Positions 1 to 6,393 of a stretch of 10,870 nt of DNA are shown one piece after another (position 1 is the first letter of the stretch; the number at the start of each line of letters is the position of its first letter). The notes beneath the pieces are model-generated. The model saw nothing but the letters and a program-made list of their open reading frames with translations, was not told where the DNA came from and did no database searches. The stretch is from Fimbriimonadales bacterium (GTDB taxonomy: Bacteria; Armatimonadota; Fimbriimonadia; Fimbriimonadales; Fimbriimonadaceae). Location of the stretch: contig JAPLCS010000047.1 in the NCBI GenBank assembly GCA_026392145.1, positions 1-10,870 on the forward strand. The letters are read 5' to 3'. The position numbers and the translations under genes are program-made.

Positions 1-569
1 GCCGCCTTCTCCCAATTCCTAGTTCCCTCGTAAGCCACACCAAGGTTGTTAATAATTTGCGGTCGGTCTTTCTGCAGTTCCGAAGCTTTGGTAAAGGCAT
101 TGACCGCCTTGCTGTACTCCCTGTTCTCCAGGTAGTAGTTACCCATGTTGTAAAAAGGCTGATACTTTGTCGCGTCTTTTTCGGAAAGTTTAATAAACGT
201 TGCGAGAGCCTTGTCCTTGTATCTCGCCTTCATATAAGCATTACCGAGATTATTCAGAACCTCTAAATCATTGGGACTTGCTGTCGAGGCTTTCTCCAAA
301 AATGGAATTGCCTTCTCGGCTTCATCAGTTCGTAAGTACAAGAATCCTAACCAAGAATTAACTTCGACACTGCCCGGATACTCCTTCGATAAGGTTACGA
401 ATTCTTGCAGTGTTGTAGCGTCTCGATTGGCTTCTTTGCTGTCCTTGTACCTACCAGCAATCTCTGCAACTTTTCGTTTCACCACCTGGTCAGCAGTGTC
501 CTGACCAAAAGTTGTGGTCATCGAAAGAGCACAAAGTACCGCCAAAAAGAGTCTCATCCGTTTCATCAT
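1..569 (-). CDS. Exported TPR-repeat protein (N-terminal part, runs off the left edge)
   Basis: Reading the minus strand from the ATG at 569 gives about 189 codons open to the window edge, so the C-terminus is missing. The start is supported by AAGGA about 7 nt upstream; the next codon is also ATG. Residues 1-22 form a signal peptide (MMKRMR, then a hydrophobic stretch, then TTTFGQD). Tetratricopeptide repeats follow at about 68-101, 102-135, 136-169 and from 170 to the edge. They show the usual consensus, for example NNLGNAYMKARYKDKAL, YNMGNYYLENREYSKAV and NNLGVAYEGTRNWEKA. TPR solenoids mediate protein-protein contacts; with a signal peptide this one should act outside the cytoplasm, probably in the periplasm. 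It lies 62 bp downstream of the purL remnant on the same strand. No partner or specific function can be read from the sequence. Confidence 0.85.
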   Translation of the reverse strand, partial: MMKRMRLFLAVLCALSMTTTFGQDTADQVVKRKVAEIAGRYKDSKEANRDATTLQEFVTLSKEYPGSVEVNSWLGFLYLRTDEAEKAIPFLEKASTASPNDLEVLNNLGNAYMKARYKDKALATFIKLSEKDATKYQPFYNMGNYYLENREYSKAVNAFTKASELQKDRPQIINNLGVAYEGTRNWEKA

Positions 570-631
570 TTCTAAATCCTTTTTAATAGTATTGTTATTA
601 ATTCTATGCCAAATCTCTTGGATGTAAGCGA

Positions 632-971
632 TTAAACCAACAAGCTCGGTATCGCGTCCTCAAAAACTGATCTTAATTCAGCAACATTCCAACCAAAGCT
701 ATGACTTGATGTTCTCACTGTTACGTGTGTTTGCGATGTAACCGTGCCAATCACTTCAGCCTTCAGTTGATTATCGGTAGCAAAACCCATCATTCTTACT
801 GGTTCTTTGGTGGACACCACCACCCAGCCTGGGAACTCCCCAAACATTAAAGAAGTGTCGGTCAATGCGGCTTCGAATGTCAAAGAAGTCAAGTCAACCT
901 CTAGACCCACTTCACCTGCCATCGCCATTTCCGCAATCGTGACCCCAAGTCCCCCATCACTCACATCACTC
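632..971 (-). pseudogene. purL: purL, 3' portion (C-terminal about 113 residues, out of frame with the 5' part)
   Basis: This frame carries the end of PurL: DVSDGGLGVTIAEMAMAG followed by a beta-rich segment and the final VAELRSVFEDAIPSLLV. In the family the segment reads (S/A)AHDxSDGGL, where the Asp and the GG belong to the C-terminal AIRS-synthase-like domain. Here the residue before DVSDGG is Ser, not His, so the family match starts exactly at the lesion. The frame is open upstream as far as an ATG at 994 (MASRTVTLS), but those residues are the upstream purL sequence read in the wrong frame, so I do not treat it as a separate gene. No ribosome binding site is visible in front of that ATG. 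Relative to the 5' part this frame is displaced by one nucleotide, so the missing segment should be 3n+2 bases long. Confidence 0.8.
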
Positions 972-972
972 A
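955..972. repeat. Perfect tandem repeat, two copies of CATCACTCA, at the purL lesion
   Basis: Positions 955-963 and 964-972 are identical 9-mers with no spacer. The premature stop of purL lies in the second copy (966-968), and the family match resumes at the repeat. Short repeats like this are typical endpoints for slippage or deletion and are also places where assemblers collapse sequence. Confidence 0.85.
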
Positions 973-2804
973 GGGTAACCGTCCTCGATGCCATGGACCG
1001 CTGCTACAAAACTGCTTGCGCCTAGTCCCAAGTGAGAAGATATAGCCGCACCATTTCGAATCAGAACCAGGGTCTCTCCTGCACATGGACTCATCCCAAT
1101 TGAATAATCATCTGTTGAGAAAACTCCTAGCATCCCAATCATAGGAGTGGGAGGTATTTCACCAAGTTCACTTTCATTGTAAAAACTCACGTTTCCACTG
1201 ATGACTGGCGTTTCCAACACCTCACTCGCCAACGCGATGCCATCAACCGCTTGAGCAAACTGCCAATAAACATGAGGTTGCTGAGGAGAACCAAAGTTCA
1301 ATCCGTCAGTCACAGCAACTGGCGTCGCACCGGTACACGCGACATTTCTTGCCGACTCGACAACCGCTAACTGCCCGCCACGATTTGGATGCATTCGGGT
1401 CCATCGCGAATTGCCGTCAATCTTGACCGAAAACGCCTGTCCACTTCCCGACGGAGCAATCACAGCGGCATCTGCAGCGCCAGCTTTAAGGACGGTTTGC
1501 GTCTGAACCTGTTGATCGTACTGCCGATAGACAATTCTCTTAGAAGCAATATCCGGGAATGCGAGAAGCGTCTTCAAGTCAGATTCAATGTTTCTTGAAG
1601 CAAATGTCGCAGGATTAAACTTTTCAGCTTCAATAAAGTACTCGGGAACCCGTTGTTCACTTTGATAAACTGGACAGTGATCGGTTAAGAGCGTAGGATC
1701 AACTTGGGCGATGATTTCCCCATGCCGGGTCACTGTGACCACTCCATCATCAGTCACATATCCAATGACAACGCCATGAGTTCCCCACTTATGGAAGACG
1801 TCGATAACTTCTTGTTCTCGACCCTTCTCTGCCACAGCGAGCATACGCTCTTGGCTCTCACTGAGCATCAGTTCATAGCCACTCATGTCATTTTCGCGCA
1901 TAGGAACAAGGTCCAAATTCACCGACATTCCCACGCCGCCCTTGCTTGCCATTTCAATCGTGCTACAAGTGAGACCTGCGGCACCCATATCTTGTATCGC
2001 GACGATAGCTCCAGTTTGCAAGGACTCAAGTGTCGCCTCAATTAACTGCTTCTCTGCAAATGGATCACCAATCTGAACATTTGGCCGCTTGGCCTCACTA
2101 TCTTCCCCAAACGATTCCGACGCGAATGTGGCTCCATGAATGCCGTCTCGCCCGGTTGAAGAACCCAAGTAAAGCACCGGATTCCCAACTCCTTGAGCGG
2201 CTGCAGTCGTAACCTCATCAAGTTTCAAAACACCCACGCACATCGCATTCACCAGCGGATTCCCACTGTAATTCTTGTGGAATCCAACCTCACCTGCAAC
2301 CGTCGGAACTCCTACGCAGTTACCATAACCCGCAATCCCCTCAACGACATGGTCAAAAAGGTATCTGTTCTTACTAACTATTTCATCCGATGCAGAGCCA
2401 GCCGAAATTGGACCAAATCGAAGTGAGTTCAGCAACGCAACTGGTCGTGCGCCCATGGTCAGAATGTCCCGTATGATTCCTCCCACTCCTGTCGCCGCAC
2501 CCTGATAGGGCTCAACATATGAAGGATGGTTGTGAGATTCGACTTTCATCGTAATTCCGAGTCCGTTACCAATGGGAACAATTCCAGCATTCTCATGCCC
2601 GTCACCCTCCATCGCCTCCTTGTATTTCGAAAACCGTGCAAGTACCGGACGACTGAACTTATAGCCGCAATGCTCAGACCACATCACCGCAAACATCCCC
2701 AATTCTGTGTAGCTTGGATCTCGTCCCAAAAGTTCGGTCAGAAGGGCATATTCGGAATCATTTAAACCCATCGAGGTGTAGACTTCTGGTGTGAAAGCGG
2801 GCAT
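966..2804 (-). pseudogene. purL: purL, 5' portion: phosphoribosylformylglycinamidine synthase subunit II, prematurely ended
   Basis: PurL converts FGAR, glutamine-derived ammonia and ATP to FGAM, step four of purine synthesis; the small form works with PurQ and PurS in the cytoplasm. From the ATG at 2804, 612 residues are readable. Family marks are WSEHC (42-46), ESHNHPS (89-95), the GVGGIIRDILTMGARP segment (about 107-121), and in the second half NPGG-like 'HPNRGGQLAVVESARNVACTG' context, VTDGLNFGSP and SGNVSFYNES. The start at 2804 fits family N-termini (TPEVY, then GLNDSEY); a GTG at 2861 would add 19 residues with no family likeness. The frame stops at TGA 968-966 directly after VHGIEDGYPE. 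PurL normally continues there for about 30 residues before SAHDxSDGGL, so a stretch is missing and the frame is lost. Intact small PurL proteins are about 740-780 residues. Whether this is a real mutation or an assembly error cannot be told here. Confidence 0.9.
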
Positions 2805-3288
2805 CTTCCCTAGTATATCTGGCTCGGTCAGATTTTCTGGCAAGGCAAGGCACACTCTCACCCCATACAGAGCAAGATTTTATCTATGCCTTTTCATGGG
2901 CATCTTTTCCGCTGTTTTTCTGACAGGATGTTCCAACAACCGCGCATTGTTTGGGAAGTGGGAAGGCGACCGAGATTGGAAAAAACTTCCCGTCAGCAAT
3001 GAGCTAGCCGCAAGAGCTTTCGCTGCAGTCAATCTAGAACTGAAGCCAAACGGAAACTTTATACTCATTGATGGAGGAATCCCATTCACAGGTTCATGGG
3101 TCAGAACTGGAGACACTATTCGACTAGATATCGAAACTTATTTCAACAAGTCCGTTGGCTCCCAACCAGAAGAAGTTCGTAACCTAATGGAATTTTCTCT
3201 GCGGACTGACGGCACCTCCCTCTGGTACAAATCTAAATCAGACACCTCAGAAATCATCCTCAAAAAGTCTGAAATTCAAAAAAGTTAA
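2791..3288 (+). CDS. Small putative lipoprotein, unknown function
   Basis: The ORF encodes up to 165 residues. A basic residue pair (R27, R29) precedes a hydrophobic stretch FYLCLFMGIFSAVF and the lipobox LTGC with Cys at residue 47, so signal peptidase II processing is likely. The mature part (about 119 residues) begins CSNNRALFGKWEGDRDW and continues with alternating short strands (LELKPNGNFIL, FTGSWVRTGDTIRLDI, SLWYKS). This resembles small lipocalin-like or similar beta-barrel lipoproteins that start with a 'G-x-W' strand, but I do not recognise the family. The start is uncertain. The only standard in-frame start before the basic residues is GTG 2791, which overlaps the divergent purL start by 14 bp; ATG 2896 would leave only 11 residues before the Cys and no basic n-region. 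It is followed after 77 bp by the DUF2089 gene. Confidence 0.72.
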   Translation: MKAGIFPSISGSVRFSGKARHTLTPYRARFYLCLFMGIFSAVFLTGCSNNRALFGKWEGDRDWKKLPVSNELAARAFAAVNLELKPNGNFILIDGGIPFTGSWVRTGDTIRLDIETYFNKSVGSQPEEVRNLMEFSLRTDGTSLWYKSKSDTSEIILKKSEIQKS

Positions 3289-3365
3289 ACAGGTTTTCAA
3301 ATTTATTGAGTCGCTTGACCTAAAACGCTGCAACGTAAGTTCCAAAATATTGGTAACTAAACCAT

Positions 3366-3764
3366 ATGGATCGAAACAAACTGCACCGAATTCCGCATAA
3401 AGATCCCGTCAGCGGGAGCGAGATGTTCATCAGCGAACTGACCAGCGAAACAACTGGAATCACGATCCGGGGAACTTTCGAAATTCCAAAGTACGCCAGA
3501 CTAGAACCAGACCAACTTGAATTCCTTGAGGTCTTTCTTCGCAGCCGAGGAATGCTCAATGGAGTAGAACGTGAGCTTGGCATAAGCTATCCAACCGCAA
3601 AGGCAAGGCTAGACACCCTCCTAAGCCATCTAGGTTTAGTCCCGTACGAAACCAAAGAGAAGTCCGACAAGAATTCGGCAAAGCGAAAACAAATCCTTGA
3701 ACAACTTGAAAACGGCACCATTACCGCCGAAGAAGCAAAACGAAAATTGGGAGTTTTGAATTGA
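3366..3764 (+). CDS. DUF2089-family protein with helix-turn-helix, without zinc-ribbon cysteines
   Basis: The 132-residue product matches DUF2089. The conserved core IPKYARLEPDQLEFLEVFL (about 40-58) is followed by RGMLNGVERELGISYPTAKARLD (61-82), a helix-turn-helix-like segment expected to bind DNA. Many family members begin with a zinc ribbon (CPxCG...CPxCG). At the equivalent places this protein has D13-P-V-S16-G and S27-E-T-T30-G, so all four metal ligands are replaced while the spacing is kept. The C-terminus (about 107-132, RKQILEQLENGTITAEEAKRKLG) is a short helix pair like the SHOCT-type modules. The stop TGA overlaps the TTG start of the next gene (TTGA, 3761-3764), so the two are probably translationally coupled. 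It is probably a cytoplasmic regulator of its own operon, but that is inference. Confidence 0.85.
   Translation: MDRNKLHRIPHKDPVSGSEMFISELTSETTGITIRGTFEIPKYARLEPDQLEFLEVFLRSRGMLNGVERELGISYPTAKARLDTLLSHLGLVPYETKEKSDKNSAKRKQILEQLENGTITAEEAKRKLGVLN
3749..3763 (+). promoter_or_regulatory. Ribosome binding site fixing a TTG start inside the upstream gene
   Basis: GGGAG at 3749-3753 lies 7 nt before TTG 3761, inside the last codons of the DUF2089 gene. This supports TTG as the start of the DUF4097 gene and fits coupled translation through the TTGA stop/start overlap. Confidence 0.7.
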
Positions 3765-5035
3765 AAGAAGAAATTAAACGAATAAACAAACTGGTGGCAG
3801 AAGGCAAAATTTCCCCTGAGGATGCCGCTGATCTCATTGATGCGTTCTACAATGCAGAACGAGAAGAGAACGAAAGTCAGAACCCACCACCCATCCCACC
3901 CGAAGCGAATCAAAAGTCAAGCGACTCTGGCGAAAGTTCCTCAGGGCACTCGAAGCCGTACGATCCATTCCAATCAATCCTCGACACAGTTGAAAAACTC
4001 GGTAAGGAAATCACTGAGAATGTCGACTGGCAAGAAGTCACCAACGGAGTAAGAACCAACGCTAAAAAGGGTTTGGATGCACTCAAATCTGGTCTAGATG
4101 AAATCAGCAAAGGCAAAATCAATCTCGGCTGGCTTCTGAGCACAAGCACTCGTGAAATTCGACTTCCACTAGCCATGACCGAAAGTCAAATGCTTAGAAT
4201 CGAAAATGGATGTGGAAACATCGAAGTGTCCACCGACACCGCCGAATCCTATGTAATCGCTAAAGCAAAAATTCGAGGAGCAACCCCAGAAGATGCTAAA
4301 GCGAAAGCCGATGCCTACTCCCTGGTGGTTGATTCCAGTGAACACGCCGTGGACATCAAGCAACCCCAAGTAAGTGGTCTTGAAGTCGAACTCAAAGTTG
4401 TTATTGCGGCAACTCCAGCCCTGGAAATCAAATCGGACGCAGGAGATGTAATCGTCAGAAACACTCAAAACGCTTGCCGCATCCGTTCAACTGCAGGTGA
4501 AATCCACCTTTCTGGCCTCAACGGTCAAATCGAAGTGGTGTGTGACTCAGGTGATGTATCCCTCCGAAACTCAGAATCAACCGGGATTGTGGTTGAAAAT
4601 AAAGCCGGAAACATCGAGCTAACAGGTGTTCACGGAAACATGAACCTTCGCTCATCGACAGGAAACATTTCAGTGCATGCCTCCAGCGGCAAAACAGTTT
4701 CCATTGAAGCTGTCTCTGGAAACATCTTTGTCGAATCCAACCAACCTGTGAGCGGAGCGCTCAATATTCGAACCGTAAACGGTAATGCTGACGTGCACCT
4801 ACCAGACGGTTCAGATGCAAGAGTGACCGTCACCACTCTCAGGGGAGTGGCTTCGACCGACATTGAACTCACAGATCGTGCCCAAAACGACCAAAGAATC
4901 ACCGGCAAACTTGGTGCAGGGAACGGCAGTATTGATGTAAGTACCGTCACAGGAAATGTCAGCCTATCATTGAAAGACGCTCAAGCAATGAACACAGAAA
5001 GTGAAACTGCCTGGCCCTCAGGCCCTGAACTCTAA
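3761..5035 (+). CDS. SHOCT-like and DUF4097 beta-repeat protein (YvlB/LiaX-like)
   Basis: The product has 424 residues. Residues 1-30 (KRINKLVAEGKISPEDAADL) form the short helix pair found at the N-terminus of YvlB/LiaX-like proteins. A Pro/Ser-rich, low-complexity linker follows at about 36-66, then an amphipathic, probably helical segment (about 70-120). Residues about 133-404 are a DUF4097-type domain of short beta strands with a recurring G-N/D-I/V-x-V/L unit, seen at about 152, 228, 246, 264, 283, 292, 301, 320, 341, 389 and 398; this suggests a beta-helix or solenoid. There is no signal peptide or membrane segment, so a cytoplasmic location, perhaps attached to the membrane by a partner, is likely. 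Relatives (B. subtilis YvlB, enterococcal LiaX) are tied to envelope-stress regulation. Pairing with a DUF2089 regulator suggests a similar sensing module. No PspC gene follows: a terminator stands 19 bp after the stop. Confidence 0.85.
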   Translation: MKEEIKRINKLVAEGKISPEDAADLIDAFYNAEREENESQNPPPIPPEANQKSSDSGESSSGHSKPYDPFQSILDTVEKLGKEITENVDWQEVTNGVRTNAKKGLDALKSGLDEISKGKINLGWLLSTSTREIRLPLAMTESQMLRIENGCGNIEVSTDTAESYVIAKAKIRGATPEDAKAKADAYSLVVDSSEHAVDIKQPQVSGLEVELKVVIAATPALEIKSDAGDVIVRNTQNACRIRSTAGEIHLSGLNGQIEVVCDSGDVSLRNSESTGIVVENKAGNIELTGVHGNMNLRSSTGNISVHASSGKTVSIEAVSGNIFVESNQPVSGALNIRTVNGNADVHLPDGSDARVTVTTLRGVASTDIELTDRAQNDQRITGKLGAGNGSIDVSTVTGNVSLSLKDAQAMNTESETAWPSGPEL

Positions 5036-5046
5036 ACAAGCGATAC

Positions 5047-5093
5047 AAAAAATTGCCCGTCCTCTATTCAATCAAGAGGACGGGCCTTTTTTT
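5047..5093. terminator. Bidirectional intrinsic terminator
   Basis: An 11-bp perfect stem, GCCCGTCCTCT (5055-5065) with AGAGGACGGGC (5075-5085), closes a 9-nt loop. Seven T residues follow on the plus strand (5087-5093). On the minus strand the A-run at 5047-5052 supplies six U residues. It therefore serves both the DUF2089/DUF4097 operon (plus) and the Cys-rich genes (minus), which converge here. Confidence 0.95.
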
Positions 5094-5110
5094 AGGCTAC
5101 TGGGGGATGC

Positions 5111-5377
5111 TTAGCCTTTCTTCTTTGGGGTGGTGCAGCATCCGCCTTTGCTGCAGCAGTCGCCACCTTTCTTGCACTTGCCATCTTTGCAATTCTTGCA
5201 GTTCTTGCACATTGGACATGACTTGCAGTCCTTGGCGCACTTTTCGCACTTACCTTTTGCACAGCAAGACGCACAGCAGTCTTTCTTCGAAGACTGAGTC
5301 TTAGCTTGACCAGCAAATCCGAAAGATGCAACAACGAGAGAGGCCATAACGAGGCCAAGTTTAAGTGAATTCAACAT
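5111..5377 (-). CDS. Exported, extremely cysteine-rich small protein (metallothionein-like)
   Basis: The 88-residue product starts with a clear signal peptide (LKLGLVMASLVVASFGFAG, cleavage near 22-25). The mature part of about 64 residues holds 16 cysteines and about 17 lysines. The cysteines are laid out as CC-x2-CC-x4-C, then a ladder of CxxC/CxxxC units (C-x2-C-x3-C-x2-C-x2-C-x2-C-x2-C), then C-x5-CC-x4-CC, so double cysteines stand at both ends of a CxxC ladder. There are no aromatic residues in the mature part. This fits a thiolate metal-binding protein acting outside the cytoplasm; a disulfide-rich structural protein is the alternative. I do not recognise a named family. The start ATG 5377 has AAAGGA about 10 nt upstream. 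It lies 109 bp downstream of another Cys-containing exported protein on the same strand and ends at a strong terminator. A second open frame over the same bases (5092-5358) is a shadow. Confidence 0.85.
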   Translation of the reverse strand: MLNSLKLGLVMASLVVASFGFAGQAKTQSSKKDCCASCCAKGKCEKCAKDCKSCPMCKNCKNCKDGKCKKGGDCCSKGGCCTTPKKKG

Positions 5378-5401
5378 GTGTATGATTTCCTTTGTTTGAT
5401 T

Positions 5402-5440
5402 TCCTAAGTGTCATGGCGAGTGATTGAAATTGTCCTAAGT
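5402..5440. repeat. Direct repeat TCCTAAGT, two copies 31 bp apart, upstream of the Cys-rich gene
   Basis: Identical 8-mers lie at 5402-5409 and 5433-5440, a start-to-start distance of 31 bp, close to three helical turns. They stand 25-63 bp upstream of the ATG at 5377, where an operator would be expected. Function is inferred only. Confidence 0.4.
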
Positions 5441-5475
5441 AAAAATAGGAAGCAGTCACCTCACTCGCAGAGTGA
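5416..5475. promoter_or_regulatory. Cluster of GAGTGA half-sites, possible operator
   Basis: GCGAGTGA (5416-5423) has an exact inverted copy TCACTCGC at 5461-5468, and the latter is half of the local palindrome TCACTC-GCA-GAGTGA (5461-5475). Three half-sites fall in 60 bp between the two Cys-rich genes. The motif also occurs by chance elsewhere in the window (for example 1222-1229 inside purL), so this is a weak call. Confidence 0.3.
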
Positions 5476-5486
5476 AGAATGAAATC

Positions 5487-5933
5487 TTAGGCAATAGGTG
5501 GTGCCCGCAATCGAGCAGGCATGTCATGTCCTGGCAAAGGCGGATCAACATCCGAACTGCACCTAGTAACCACCATAACTGGTGGCAAAGGAATTTTAAT
5601 ATCTACGGTCTGAACAACGTCCGCCACCAAGTTCAAAGTAATAAATGAAACGGCTACGGCAGGAGTTTGATCGGGAGCAATCAGATGGGGGGCAGTTTTG
5701 CAACAGCAGTCATCTTTCTTCGATATGACCGAAGAAAAGTGAATAGAAGGAGAAAGTGTCACAGGGTGACAACATGACAGCGGAGCAGTTGCAACAATAA
5801 TCTTCTCAACAACAGGCGAAGGCTGGCAACAAGCCATCTTACACACAACTGAAGAAATGGAACCGTGAGCAAATCCAAGGACACTTGCCATTAGCAAGAG
5901 AAAAATGGTTCGAATCCGAATCACGTGTTTCAC
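5487..5933 (-). CDS. Exported cysteine-cluster protein, unknown function
   Basis: The 148-residue product begins with a signal peptide (VIRIRTIFLLLMASVLGFAHG, cleavage near 24). The mature part has nine cysteines, mostly clustered: C31, C35-C36, C54-C55, C76-C77-C78 and C125. The C-terminus is Pro-rich and ends in a basic RLRAPPIA tail after DPPLPGHDMPAR. The arrangement 'signal peptide, CC pairs, His/Met, Pro-rich tail' recalls small uncharacterised proteins found beside copper and other metal genes, but I do not assign a family. GTG 5933 is chosen as start: GGGA stands 5 nt upstream and a TATAAT box lies at 5955-5950. The Cys-rich metallothionein-like gene follows in the same direction, so the two may be co-regulated or share a transcript. 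Its promoter region is shared with the divergent ridA operon. Confidence 0.7.
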   Translation of the reverse strand: MKHVIRIRTIFLLLMASVLGFAHGSISSVVCKMACCQPSPVVEKIIVATAPLSCCHPVTLSPSIHFSSVISKKDDCCCKTAPHLIAPDQTPAVAVSFITLNLVADVVQTVDIKIPLPPVMVVTRCSSDVDPPLPGHDMPARLRAPPIA

Positions 5934-5942
5934 TGATGTCCC

Positions 5943-5955
5943 AATCTCTATTATA
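5943..5955 (-). promoter_or_regulatory. Promoter -10 box for the minus-strand Cys-cluster gene
   Basis: Read on the minus strand, TATAAT (5955-5950) is a perfect sigma-70-type -10 box, placing the transcript start near 5943, ten bases before GTG 5933. No convincing -35 is seen at the usual spacing. Confidence 0.55.
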
Positions 5956-5962
5956 GGTCAGA

Positions 5963-5999
5963 TTGAGTGAAATCGTTCCTTACGGTATCCTAATTGTTA
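5963..5999 (+). promoter_or_regulatory. Promoter of the ridA operon, possibly giving a leaderless mRNA
   Basis: TTGAGT (5963-5968), a 17-bp spacer and TATCCT (5986-5991) form a sigma-70-like promoter, with four of six consensus bases in each box. The expected start of transcription is at about 5998-5999, which is the A of the ridA ATG. No Shine-Dalgarno sequence precedes the ATG, which fits leaderless translation. Confidence 0.5.
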
Positions 6000-6379
6000 T
6001 GATTCGAGAAGTAGTTTCAACGTCGAACGCTCCCGCTGCCATTGGTCCCTATAGCCAAGCAATCAAAGCATCTGGCAACTTCCTCTTCATGAGCGGTCAA
6101 ATTCCACTCACCCCCGAGGGAACTCTGGTTGAAGGTGACGTTTCGGCTCAAACCAACCAAGTACTTGCCAACATGGAAGCTGTGCTTTCTGAAGCAGGTC
6201 TGAGCTTTGAGAACATCGCGAAAACTACGATATTCCTCTCGTCCATGGACCACTTTGCAACGGTAAACGAACTCTACGGCGCTAAATTCCCAAACAATCC
6301 ACCAGCACGATCAACGGTGGCAGTCCTTAAACTTCCTCGAGGCGTTGATGTAGAAATCGAAGCCATTGCAGTGTACTAA
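5999..6379 (+). CDS. ridA: RidA-family enamine/imine deaminase
   Basis: The 126-residue product has the full RidA (YjgF/YER057c/UK114) length and signature. RidA hydrolyses reactive 2-aminoacrylate and related enamine/imine intermediates released by PLP enzymes, protecting cytoplasmic targets; it acts as a trimer. Visible marks are APAAIGPYSQAI (11-22), FMSGQIPLTPEG (30-41) and PPARSTVAV (101-109), whose R104 matches the substrate carboxylate-binding Arg of the family. The end VDVEIEAIAVY is also typical. ATG 5999 gives the standard N-terminus (MIREVVSTSNAPAAIGPY). A TTG at 5963 would add 12 residues but lies inside the predicted -35 box. The next gene starts 14 bp after the stop, so ridA probably leads a three-gene operon. 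Confidence 0.93.
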   Translation: MIREVVSTSNAPAAIGPYSQAIKASGNFLFMSGQIPLTPEGTLVEGDVSAQTNQVLANMEAVLSEAGLSFENIAKTTIFLSSMDHFATVNELYGAKFPNNPPARSTVAVLKLPRGVDVEIEAIAVY

Positions 6380-6393
6380 AGCTCACTTCAATC

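Noticed and set aside
57..504. Plus-strand open frames at the left edge
   Set aside because: Antisense to a convincing TPR coding frame with signal peptide and ribosome binding site.
632..994. Independent small protein starting at ATG 994, or programmed frameshifting in purL
   Set aside because: The first residues of the 994 frame are purL sequence read out of frame, there is no ribosome binding site, and about 30 family residues are absent at the junction. A programmed frameshift would not remove them.
1704..2045. Plus-strand open frames within purL (1389-1598, 1704-2045, 2193-2426, 2526-2765)
   Set aside because: They lie antisense to clear PurL coding sequence and have no recognisable motifs.
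5170..5290. Repeat array of TGCAAGAAC-like units as a non-coding repeat
   Set aside because: The periodicity follows from Cys-Lys-Asn codons in the CxxC ladder and stays in frame.
5092..5358. Alternative minus-strand frame over the Cys-rich gene
   Set aside because: It is the +1 shadow of the Cys-rich ORF; only the 5111-5377 frame has a signal peptide followed by an ordered Cys pattern.
5461..5475. TCACTC-GCA-GAGTGA as a terminator of the upstream Cys-cluster gene
   Set aside because: The stem is only 6 bp with a 3-nt loop and there is no T-run directly after it on the minus strand.
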